64,000 bases of DNA, from the NCBI GenBank assembly GCA_004293365.1, contig RDYN01000075.1, forward strand, positions 1 through 64,000, given 5' to 3'. Positions 10,838 to 18,354 of this stretch are shown here, in pieces. The notes under the pieces were generated by a model that was not told the origin of the DNA, did no database searches, and saw only the letters and a list, made by a program, of their open reading frames with translations. This DNA comes from Oscillatoriales cyanobacterium. GTDB taxonomy: Bacteria > Cyanobacteriota > Cyanobacteriia > Cyanobacteriales > Microcoleaceae. Both the position numbers and the translations under genes were made by a program. Every line of letters starts with the position of its first letter. Positions within the stretch are counted from its first letter, which is position 1.

Positions 10838-11838
10838 TATTTCAACACCAAAGGAGGATACTGGTCAATTTCGCCCATCAGATATTTCGCCAACAGCCGC
10901 GCCTGAATCTCAAAGGCTTCGCGAAAAGTGCACTTACGTCCCAAAACCGGATGCTTAAACTCAGACTGTTTTTTCTTCTCGTACAGCGTCAGAAATTCAC
11001 GCCGCCCAGTTTCCGAAAGCCGCACCACATTACTGACAGGTTCCACATCAAAATCATTCGGAGTCAGTACCCGCTGATTGATAGCTTTTAAAATCACGCT
11101 ATCGACAACCACAGCCCGAAATTCCTCCATCAAATCGAACACCAGCCCGACGCGGCCGTAGCGCTGAACGTGCAGGTATCCCAAATAAGGATCGAAACCA
11201 ACAATATTAATCGCACTTTGTACATCGTGACGCAGCAGAGTGTAGCCAAAGTTCAACAAAGAATTCACCGAATCCGTAGCCGGCCGATGTCTCGGTTTAA
11301 ACACAAAACCTTCAGCCCGAATAAGCTGACTGAAAACACCAAAATAAGCTGCACTTGCCGCACCTTCCAAACCGCGCAGGGAATTGATATTATCAGCCTT
11401 GTCCAGTTTGGCAATAACATTAGCAATTTGAGTTATTGCCGAATCTAGTGTCAGTTCAGAATGGTCACGTTGAGTTTGTGCCAAACACTTCCGATAATTT
11501 TTCAACTTACCTCGAATAAAGCCTTGCACAACGTGAATTGCTTGCGGAGTTTCGCCCGCCGCTTGCCACTGCGCGTTCCGCACAAAGATATTTTTAGTCA
11601 TTTCCGGTTCAATCCTTCCTAAATATTGACCGTTACTCGTGAGAAAAGTCAGAGGAATTTTGCGCTGGAGAAGTTCTGCAATTGCCGCAGGCGAAATAGT
11701 CGCCCGTCCCAAAATTACAACTCCATCTAAATGAATCAAAGGCACATCCAGCAACTTTTTTTCATGGTTTTTAACGTGCAGCCGTTCGTCAACTTTACCG
11801 ATAAAAGCGTCTTCTTGATTGATGTAAAGCGTTCCCAT
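10837..11838 (-). CDS. cas1: CRISPR-associated integrase Cas1
   Basis: Cas1 is the metal-dependent integrase that inserts prespacers at the leader-repeat junction. The 333 residues include an N-terminal beta domain (GTLYINQEDAFIGKVDERL) and the helical catalytic domain with Glu158 (GLEGAASAAYF), His223 (LGYLH) and Glu238 (DLMEEFR). All three expected metal ligands are present, so the protein looks functional. The MGTLYINQ start matches cyanobacterial I-D Cas1 proteins. It sits 154 bp downstream of cas4; the gap holds small palindromes (GTCGG..CCGAC and GCGATTTCAATCGC). Confidence 0.97.
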   Translation of the reverse strand: MGTLYINQEDAFIGKVDERLHVKNHEKKLLDVPLIHLDGVVILGRATISPAAIAELLQRKIPLTFLTSNGQYLGRIEPEMTKNIFVRNAQWQAAGETPQAIHVVQGFIRGKLKNYRKCLAQTQRDHSELTLDSAITQIANVIAKLDKADNINSLRGLEGAASAAYFGVFSQLIRAEGFVFKPRHRPATDSVNSLLNFGYTLLRHDVQSAINIVGFDPYLGYLHVQRYGRVGLVFDLMEEFRAVVVDSVILKAINQRVLTPNDFDVEPVSNVVRLSETGRREFLTLYEKKKQSEFKHPVLGRKCTFREAFEIQARLLAKYLMGEIDQYPPLVLK

Positions 11839-11992
11839 TTTTGATTCCTAAAGTTGTGTATTGGCTGTCTTTTTTTATCTCAAATCCTAGTTACCAGTCT
11901 CCTTGCTTCTTCAGTCGGCGGAGACCGACTTTGTTCGTATAGAAGCGATTTCAATCGCCGAATCATAAAACAGACTGAGGATTGTCGATTTG

Positions 11993-12589
11993 TTAGCTAG
12001 CTTCTTGATAGCGGCGAAGTTTGTCAGCAGCTTGCGGCAAACATTGAGCGTACAAACTGCACCCCTGACAGCGTTTGCTGTAACTAGCAGGCGGCATCTT
12101 TCCCGTCTGAATCAAAACTTGAATTGCAGAAATAGTCACAACTGCCTCTTGTCTCAACTGCTCAGAAATCTCCACCTTTTGCCGCTGGTGCGACTGCGCG
12201 TAATACACATATCCAGTCGCAATACTTTTCCCCGTCATCTCCTCCAAACACAAAGCCTGAGCGCACACCTGCAACTCATCGTTATCCCATTCCCCCTTGC
12301 GCCCCCGCTTGTACTCCACCGGATACAACTCACCATTCTCCGATTCAATCAAATCCGACTTACCAATCAGCTTGTAGCGCTCCGACTTCAGCCAAATCGC
12401 CCGCACCTGCCAAGTTTCATCGCGGTTGATTTCGCCCATAGTGTGAACGCGATCGTGCAAAGTCGTCCCTTCCACGGTATACTGGTTGTCTGTGAACTCT
12501 CCGGCGCAAGACATACGCCAGCAGCGGTGAGGACAGTAGGAGTATTGGTTGAGAAGTGCGATCGAAATATAGTCATCAGTATCATTCAT
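11993..12589 (-). CDS. cas4: CRISPR-associated exonuclease Cas4
   Basis: Cas4 is a RecB-family, Fe-S-containing nuclease that trims prespacers and checks the PAM. The 198-residue product has Cys19, Cys23 and Cys28 near the N-terminus (YCPHRCWRMSC) and a C-terminal cluster Cys174, Cys177 and Cys183 (RCQGCSLYAQC). The RecB motif LYPVEYKRGRKG lies around residue 90. This completes the cas4-cas1-cas2 adaptation module expected for type I-D. A 181-bp repeat-filled gap separates it from cas6. Confidence 0.94.
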   Translation of the reverse strand: MNDTDDYISIALLNQYSYCPHRCWRMSCAGEFTDNQYTVEGTTLHDRVHTMGEINRDETWQVRAIWLKSERYKLIGKSDLIESENGELYPVEYKRGRKGEWDNDELQVCAQALCLEEMTGKSIATGYVYYAQSHQRQKVEISEQLRQEAVVTISAIQVLIQTGKMPPASYSKRCQGCSLYAQCLPQAADKLRRYQEAS

Positions 12590-12770
12590 AATCTTGATAA
12601 TTTGCGGTAATTATCGATCGAAAGTTTTTCCTTAGCTGTCAGATCCGCCAGGGGTTAAAACCCCTGTCTCATAGCTAAAGTCGGTTAAAACCGACTGAAG
12701 ATTCAATCATTCTCATCAGTCCTCTTCAGAGGACTTTCGCTATGAGACGGGGGTTTAAACCCCCGTCGGA
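12590..12770. repeat. Palindromic interspersed repeats between cas6 and cas4
   Basis: The gap carries nested inverted repeats. AACCCCTGTCTCATAGC is mirrored by GCTATGAGACGGGGGTT, with an inner GTCGGTTAAAACCGAC palindrome and AGGACTTTCG arms. Similar gene-free palindromes recur across the window. They may attenuate or stabilise the cas transcript, but no function is shown. Confidence 0.7.
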
Positions 12771-13652
12771 CTAGGTTTGAATTGAGGAGGTAAATTCTGC
12801 ATTTTGCTTGGTAATTTTTTCAGAAAGTGGAATGGGTAGACGGCGCGTCATACCCATACCCATCGGCGTTTTCCTTCCCAATCCGCAGTACAAAGCATAA
12901 TCAGCCAAAGCATTAATTTGCTTAATCAATAACGGATCTACATCCCCTAAAATCCGATAGCTAACCTCCCCAACAATCCCAATTAAATTGCTGTGATAAT
13001 TAGTCACAACTTCAGTTTTGATATTGACAAAGCTCGAAAAAACTGCATCCAGTACCAGCGGCGAAACTTCAATACCGCTGTACTTATTCCAGCGACTGAG
13101 AAGACTGTTAAAAACGCATTCTCTCGTCGGCAAAACAGAATCAAATTTGCCCTGACGAAAAGTAGTCGGAGTAGCCAGACTGAACGCAATCAAACGATTA
13201 GTATCAGAAGCTTGCTCGTACAATTGAGAGTAATCGCAAGCATTAGCCCAAGGCAGATCTACTTGCGGCGTTCCCAGAATCTTAGTAATCAGCAAATCAG
13301 TAGGGCCCAGATGCCACGGTTTCGAGGGATTGAGATTCAGCCACAGGTGAGTTAATTTGCTGAATAAAGTGTCATCGAGGAGAGTGATTCGCCACCAACA
13401 GAGGGTATGTTCGGGAATAGGTTGTGCGTGTTCCCATTGCAGGGAATGGTGTTTTTTGAAAGGGCATTTTTTAGTTTGTAAAGGGCTGAGGGTGAAGGCT
13501 TTATCTGCTGCGGCTTCGTGGAGGTAGTCGCCGAGTTTTTTGTCAACGGAGCTCGCGAGGGTGAGAAACAGGGCGTGCAGGTGTCTTCCCGTTAGGTATC
13601 CGGGGGATATTGGGGAGAGGGGGAGAAGGTTGAGGATGAGGCTGTGCGGCAT
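12771..13652 (-). CDS. cas6: CRISPR RNA endoribonuclease Cas6 (type I-D)
   Basis: Cas6 cuts the array transcript at the base of the repeat hairpin and leaves the ATTGAAAC handle. The 293-residue protein has the RAMP-type start HSLILNLLPLSPISPGYLTGRHLHALFL, with a candidate catalytic His in GRHLHALF. The C-terminal glycine-rich loop CGLGRKTPMGMGMTRRLP lies around residues 257-275. Only three bases separate its start from the cas3' stop, consistent with coupled translation. The long unlike regions are normal for this fast-evolving family. Confidence 0.93.
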   Translation of the reverse strand: MPHSLILNLLPLSPISPGYLTGRHLHALFLTLASSVDKKLGDYLHEAAADKAFTLSPLQTKKCPFKKHHSLQWEHAQPIPEHTLCWWRITLLDDTLFSKLTHLWLNLNPSKPWHLGPTDLLITKILGTPQVDLPWANACDYSQLYEQASDTNRLIAFSLATPTTFRQGKFDSVLPTRECVFNSLLSRWNKYSGIEVSPLVLDAVFSSFVNIKTEVVTNYHSNLIGIVGEVSYRILGDVDPLLIKQINALADYALYCGLGRKTPMGMGMTRRLPIPLSEKITKQNAEFTSSIQT

Positions 13653-13655
13653 AGT

Positions 13656-15950
13656 TTAGATTACCCAGAATTCTTGATTGTCAGGACATTTTAAGGCAAT
13701 GCCAGCGGAGGCGATCGCCAAAATTCCCGATAAACTCGGAAAAAATGTATACTCTTGTTCGTTAGCAAAGCTATCTTTGACTGCAATTGGATAGCATTGG
13801 ACTCCTTGTTTTCTGAGTTTGAGAATTGCCCAGGGATTTTTGCGGTGCTCTTGGACGATAACACCGGGCATTAAAGGCGGTGAAAGTTGGGAAATTAGCG
13901 CTGTCGGACGCACGCAGTTGTCGATCGTCCGTTCGATCGTACAATTTTTGAAGGCATAAAGTTTGCAAAGATAGTTGTTGGCAAATTCTTCTAAATCGGG
14001 AACTTGCAAAGCAAATTTGAGTCCGTAGGTTTGCTTGACGCGATCGGTGAGTACAATTCCATTGTTATCGGAAGCAAATTCAAAGAATCTCAGCAGGTGA
14101 ATCGGGTCGAGATTTGTTTCGCCGACTTCATCGAGTAAGAAATTGTGCGGATCGTAAATCTTGACATTTTCAAACAAGCTTTCTCGAAATTTAAACAGCG
14201 GGGCATAGCTGACTTTCAGAATCGTTGCATACTCTTTCAACTCTTCGGCGACTTTTTGGTGTTTGCGAATCTTTTCCTCAACTAATTCGATCGAACTTCT
14301 CCCCGATTTAATTTCTTCCCAATCTTCGGGATAGTTGGCTTGCATAAAACTCTTAACGCAGTTTTGCCCGCCTTTAACGTACTGCCACTCTTTTTGAATT
14401 TGTTTGATGGTAGACTTAGCTACATTTTCTGCACCTTGCAATACCTTCATCCGCTGGCGGTAATAACTCCAATCTCGCTTACCTCCCAAGACGATTTGCA
14501 TTGTTTGATACAACTGCGTTACTAAACTTGCTTCGGGCAATTTTTCCAGCAAAATTTCTAGTTCTAGTAAGGGTTTGGCAATTTCTAGAAAGGCTTCCGA
14601 TCGCCAGTAAATTTCTAGAAACGGACGTTTCATGCACTCTAAACTTGCTAGCATTTCTGTTAGGGAATTGCGCCCGCCGCTACAGTCAAGTTGTGCAATT
14701 CCTTGTTCCCACGCCCGATCGGGCAAATAGCCGATCGCCTCTGAAGCAATATCGGTTTGCGTTTTCCCCAAAACCCGTCCCACACGCCCGATGCGCTGCC
14801 AAAATGAAAAGCGATCGCGCGTTGAAAAAATCAACCAATCGAGATTTTGTCTGGGTGGCGGATTATCGCGATCGAAGTTGAAGCCTACATCGACGGTACT
14901 CGTAGCCAGAATCACTTGTTTTTGGGCAGCAAGGTGGCGTTCTTCCTTCAGTGTATCGCTCGTAATCCGCCTATCGCCCGTAATCCGCCCGCAGAAATCG
15001 GCAAATCCGCGATCGCACAATTGTTTATAAATACGACCTAATGTATCCTTGGCATCCAGAATCACTGCCCCGTTTTCGTCAGGAAATTCACGAAGCCGCC
15101 GCACAACTTCTTCGACGATTTCCGCAATCAGATTGTCTTTTTCTGGCTGCTTGCGAATTTCGAGATTGACTTGAGTTTGAGAAGGAAGCAGGCGATCGAT
15201 TTGATTTTTGCTGTCAGTTCGATAAATTCTGACACCATTTTTTCCCAGGACATTTAAGGCTTCATCGCAAGCAGGTTCTGGCGTTGCCGTTAACAGAACA
15301 ATTTTTCGGTTGTGCTGAAAATAACCGAACTCTTTGGATAAAGCGAGATAGAAAAACAAGCTGACTAACTGTTTGGCATCGTAAAGGTGAAATTCATCGA
15401 AAATTACTGTTGAGAAATTGCTGTAAAATTCGCTGGCAATGTTGCTACGATCGAGTGGATTGTATAGAAAAAATGCAGCGTAGTAAAAAATATCCGGGTT
15501 GGTCACCAACAAAAGCGGTCTACCGCCGCCGCATTCGGGAAAAATTGTGGCAGGTTCTCGCAAAACGTTATAGATTTTTTCCCCAGAACGTTTGCCAACT
15601 AGATTGTCCGGCCACAAATTGACTTGCTTAGCAGAAGCTGCTTTCACAAGATGCGACAAATTTGCATCCCGAACAAACTGTTCTGCGGCTTCTGTTTGCT
15701 GGTCAATCAAGGCATTTGTCGGCGCGATATAAATCGCATTCCGTTGAGGATTGTGCAGCAAAACACTCAATCCAGCTTTCGTTTTTCCCGTTCCTGTCGG
15801 CGCGGTGTCGAGAATGATATCATTCTCTTTAGACGCTTCATAAACATCGACTTGATGCTGCAATGCTTGTCCCATGAATTCCAGTTGTTGAGGCAATTGA
15901 CCGCAAGCAGAAATGCTGGCAGGTTCGAGTTGAATTTTTAGATTATCCAT
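13656..15950 (-). CDS. cas3: CRISPR-associated helicase Cas3' (type I-D, no HD domain)
   Basis: This superfamily 2 helicase unwinds target DNA for the I-D effector. From MDNLKIQLEP the 764-residue protein shows motif I at residues 50-57 (APTGTGKT), motif II DEFH (VIFDEFHLYDA), motif III TATPEP, motif V STVDVGFNFDRD and motif VI QRIGRVGR. No HD nuclease motif is present, as expected for I-D, where the HD domain is in Cas10d. The frame is open 22 codons further upstream inside csc1, but the ATG at 15950 gives the natural start and an 8-bp overlap with the csc1 end. Its place between csc1 and cas6 differs from the usual I-D order, in which cas3' comes first. Confidence 0.94.
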   Translation of the reverse strand: MDNLKIQLEPASISACGQLPQQLEFMGQALQHQVDVYEASKENDIILDTAPTGTGKTKAGLSVLLHNPQRNAIYIAPTNALIDQQTEAAEQFVRDANLSHLVKAASAKQVNLWPDNLVGKRSGEKIYNVLREPATIFPECGGGRPLLLVTNPDIFYYAAFFLYNPLDRSNIASEFYSNFSTVIFDEFHLYDAKQLVSLFFYLALSKEFGYFQHNRKIVLLTATPEPACDEALNVLGKNGVRIYRTDSKNQIDRLLPSQTQVNLEIRKQPEKDNLIAEIVEEVVRRLREFPDENGAVILDAKDTLGRIYKQLCDRGFADFCGRITGDRRITSDTLKEERHLAAQKQVILATSTVDVGFNFDRDNPPPRQNLDWLIFSTRDRFSFWQRIGRVGRVLGKTQTDIASEAIGYLPDRAWEQGIAQLDCSGGRNSLTEMLASLECMKRPFLEIYWRSEAFLEIAKPLLELEILLEKLPEASLVTQLYQTMQIVLGGKRDWSYYRQRMKVLQGAENVAKSTIKQIQKEWQYVKGGQNCVKSFMQANYPEDWEEIKSGRSSIELVEEKIRKHQKVAEELKEYATILKVSYAPLFKFRESLFENVKIYDPHNFLLDEVGETNLDPIHLLRFFEFASDNNGIVLTDRVKQTYGLKFALQVPDLEEFANNYLCKLYAFKNCTIERTIDNCVRPTALISQLSPPLMPGVIVQEHRKNPWAILKLRKQGVQCYPIAVKDSFANEQEYTFFPSLSGILAIASAGIALKCPDNQEFWVI

Positions 15951-16734
15951 TGTGATTGCTACCGCAAAATTCAAGGTTAGCTGGGAGAATGAAATCGCCG
16001 GCTTGTAGCGCCTCACCGCGAAAGGAAAGGTTCTTCAATAACGATGCGGGCGGCATCGAAATTAAATCAAAAGCGAGGAGTTCGATATTAGCAGGCAAAT
16101 CAGCGGCGCTGAGATAGGTATTGCAGCGATAGTCGCCCCTAGGAAGTTGCACAACATCGAATTTTTTAATGATTTCAACGCGGACTTTGCTGGTAAATTT
16201 GCCGACGCGAATGTATTCTGGCAATTCGCGATCGCCAAATACTAATGTTTGAAACCGATTTCCCCGTTCAATCATTCGCAATCGCCCTGTTTGAGGGAAG
16301 TTGCTGGGGCGGTAGGTACTGGGTTTTTTGCCCGATCGACTCAGCGGTACATCTTCCCGCGCTGTTGCCACGCGATTGTTCGTCATCGCATACCAATAGG
16401 AGTCAGAAAGGGCGTTAAACCGCTCGAATCGCAAGGATACAGTGCCGTTGGCGGGCCACGCGGGGAGGATGTAGCTGTGACCGGAAAGTGGCGTTAAATC
16501 CTCAATATATCGGGGTCTTCCGGTGTCTTGTCCGGTGAGTCGATAGGGCGATCGGGCCCAACCCAAAGCGTAGGCTAAAGCATAATTGCCGATCGCACTT
16601 TCGGTATAATAAGTATCAGAAAGTTCTCGCGAAGCAAAGAACACGGGTTCCGCACACCAAAGCTCGATTAAGCGTGCAGTTGAATAGGAAATCTTGTCAG
16701 TGGAAAAATTAAAATCAAGTTCTAATTGCGTCAT
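15943..16734 (-). CDS. csc1: Type I-D Cascade subunit Csc1 (Cas5 family)
   Basis: Csc1 is the Cas5-like RAMP that caps the 5' handle and contributes to PAM recognition in the I-D effector. The 263-residue sequence matches the family pattern: LIELWCAEPVFFASRELSDTYYTESAIGNYALAYALG at the N-terminus and LPRGDYRCNTYLSAADLP with a C-terminal SLLKNLSFRGEAL segment. It lies 169 bp after csc2, the gap being filled by a palindromic repeat, and overlaps cas3' by 8 bp. Recognition is by family pattern and position. Confidence 0.92.
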   Translation of the reverse strand: MTQLELDFNFSTDKISYSTARLIELWCAEPVFFASRELSDTYYTESAIGNYALAYALGWARSPYRLTGQDTGRPRYIEDLTPLSGHSYILPAWPANGTVSLRFERFNALSDSYWYAMTNNRVATAREDVPLSRSGKKPSTYRPSNFPQTGRLRMIERGNRFQTLVFGDRELPEYIRVGKFTSKVRVEIIKKFDVVQLPRGDYRCNTYLSAADLPANIELLAFDLISMPPASLLKNLSFRGEALQAGDFILPANLEFCGSNHNG

Positions 16735-16903
16735 GGTTGAGATTAATTAAAGAAGACTGGGCGGTTGAAACCGCCTCTATACAAACCAAACCCGGATGGT
16801 GCGCGGGTTAAAGACCGAACGGTAAAAATTACGTTATTTTCTTCATTCCGCGCACCATCCGGAGTTCGTTTGACAAGACGCGGTTTTAACCGCCGTCTTA
16901 TCT
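16735..16903. repeat. Palindromic interspersed repeat between csc2 and csc1
   Basis: An outer inverted repeat (GGCGGTTGAAACCGCC near 16760, CGCGGTTTTAACCGCC near 16880) encloses a second pair, CCGGATGGTGCGCGG and CCGCGCACCATCCGG. Part of this unit (CGCACCATCCGGACTTCG) recurs inside menE at about 32218, so it is a mobile-like family of repeats. It is transcribed as part of the cas operon. Confidence 0.75.
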
Positions 16904-17908
16904 TTAATCCTTATTTTTTCCCTTTTTCTTGTTTTCACTCTTCACCTTGCGCCACGGGGCATAGGATTCATCGAGGCGTTTGAGGAAAGTTTCTTGTTCG
17001 GGTAACGACCAATGGCGATCGACATCAGCAATCAGCGCGTCACATTCGGTAGCGGACAACTGCATAGAAATACCTCGTTTGTTTGTCCAAGTGCTGATAA
17101 TTTCCTGAGTTGCATCCACTAAATATTGAGTTTTGAAAGGATGTTCGATGGCGGTATTTTTGGCTTTCAGCTTGTCGTAAACTCCCTGTACCAATTCGAG
17201 AGAACTGGGCAATTCGGCAATGCCACCAAAGACACCGAGAATTTGATTGTCCATGCGTCCGACGCGGCTGGAAACAGCGCCGTAACGAGTTGTTAGCAAA
17301 ATGTTGCCGAGGGTGTAGCGCAGTTCGTCAGCGGTGACATCTTTGAGGGTGACAATATCCAAGAAATGAACCCCTGGTTTGATATATTCGCTGGTGTTTA
17401 ATGCCGTCGAAGCGTTGCCTTTTTCATCGCGCATTGTTCCAGTTTCAAAGATAGCATTGATCGTGCGATCGCCAATTAGTTCTGTAGAATGCAGTACGCT
17501 AAACGCATCTTCCGTCCAGACTCGGCTTTTTTGTGCGCCTTCTCCACCCGCCGCGAAGCCGTAGAGGAAGCAATCAACGCACATTTCGCAAGGCGCATTA
17601 GTATTGAGGGCGCAAATTTCATTGGTTTTCGGTGCGGGGTAAAGGAGATTGTGCGATCGTAAAAATTCCCGTCCTTTGCGTCTTTCTGGGGCAATTTGTT
17701 TGCGTTTTGTCATCACCAACCGAGGAATTGATTCGGTATCTTCAATCCCAGCTTGCACGTATTCGCTGCACATGGGTTCGCCCGTTCCTTCCGTGCGGAA
17801 AATTGTTTCCGATTGCGTTGTGCGGAGGACGACAACACCAATGGTACGGCCTTTGGGAAAATTTTCGTAGCTGGGTGCGAGGAATGGTTGTAATTGTGCG
17901 ATCGACAT
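16904..17908 (-). CDS. csc2: Type I-D Cascade backbone subunit Csc2 (Cas7 family)
   Basis: Csc2 polymerises along the crRNA spacer as the Cas7-like backbone of the I-D effector. The 334 residues start MSIAQLQPFLAPSYENFPKGRTIGVVVLRTTQSETIF and include EMCVDCFLYGFAAGGEGAQKSRVW and the RYGAVSSRVGRMDN segment typical of Csc2. The C-terminus is Lys-rich (KSENKKKGKNKD). The start is 11 bp downstream of the cas10d stop, so the two are co-transcribed. Confidence 0.95.
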   Translation of the reverse strand: MSIAQLQPFLAPSYENFPKGRTIGVVVLRTTQSETIFRTEGTGEPMCSEYVQAGIEDTESIPRLVMTKRKQIAPERRKGREFLRSHNLLYPAPKTNEICALNTNAPCEMCVDCFLYGFAAGGEGAQKSRVWTEDAFSVLHSTELIGDRTINAIFETGTMRDEKGNASTALNTSEYIKPGVHFLDIVTLKDVTADELRYTLGNILLTTRYGAVSSRVGRMDNQILGVFGGIAELPSSLELVQGVYDKLKAKNTAIEHPFKTQYLVDATQEIISTWTNKRGISMQLSATECDALIADVDRHWSLPEQETFLKRLDESYAPWRKVKSENKKKGKNKD

Positions 17909-17919
17909 TTTGAACTCTC

Positions 17920-18354
17920 CTAGTTGTTTTCAGATGTGGATTCAGACTTGTTTTCGGTTTTAGCTTTCAGTTCTTGGCGGGCTTCTTGCAAAAAGAACAA
18001 ATAGGCAGCTTCAAGAGTTTTGCTATCAGTCAACAACCTTTCTGAACGCGAGTGATAAACCTCCTCAAACAGTTGTTTCAAAACTTGATAAAACTCCTTG
18101 ATTTGCTCGTATTTTGTCGCACCCACGCCATGTTCTCGAATGCGATCGAGACGGTTGTGATATTGCTGGGCGAGGGCGGCAAAGATCGTGTCCCAATCCA
18201 TATGAGATTTGCGCGATCGCACGGCTTTGATAAACTCTGAAAACGGCTCGGTTTGGGCAGTGCGGCGAAAGGAACTGCCCCGCAGCTTGGCAAATTCGGC
18301 AATGTGCGCTGCTTGCTTGAGATAGCTAGAAACGCGATCGTGTTCTTCTGACAT
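17920..18354 (-). CDS. cas11d: Nested small subunit Cas11d from an internal start in cas10d
   Basis: Type I-D systems are known to make the small subunit Cas11d by internal translation of cas10d. Here an in-frame ATG (MSEEHDRVSSYLKQ) lies at 18354 and is preceded at good distance by the Shine-Dalgarno sequence GGAGAG (TTGGAGAGTTTG before the ATG). The product would be 144 residues, mainly helical, sharing the Cas10d C-terminus, the size expected of Cas11d. The ribosome binding site is unusual inside a coding frame and is the main support; expression is inferred. Confidence 0.68.
   Translation of the reverse strand: MSEEHDRVSSYLKQAAHIAEFAKLRGSSFRRTAQTEPFSEFIKAVRSRKSHMDWDTIFAALAQQYHNRLDRIREHGVGATKYEQIKEFYQVLKQLFEEVYHSRSERLLTDSKTLEAAYLFFLQEARQELKAKTENKSESTSENN

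Noticed and set aside
11990-12610. 206-residue plus-strand frame opposite cas4
   Set aside because: Antisense shadow; Leu/Arg-rich low-information sequence, while cas4 on the other strand has all its cysteines.
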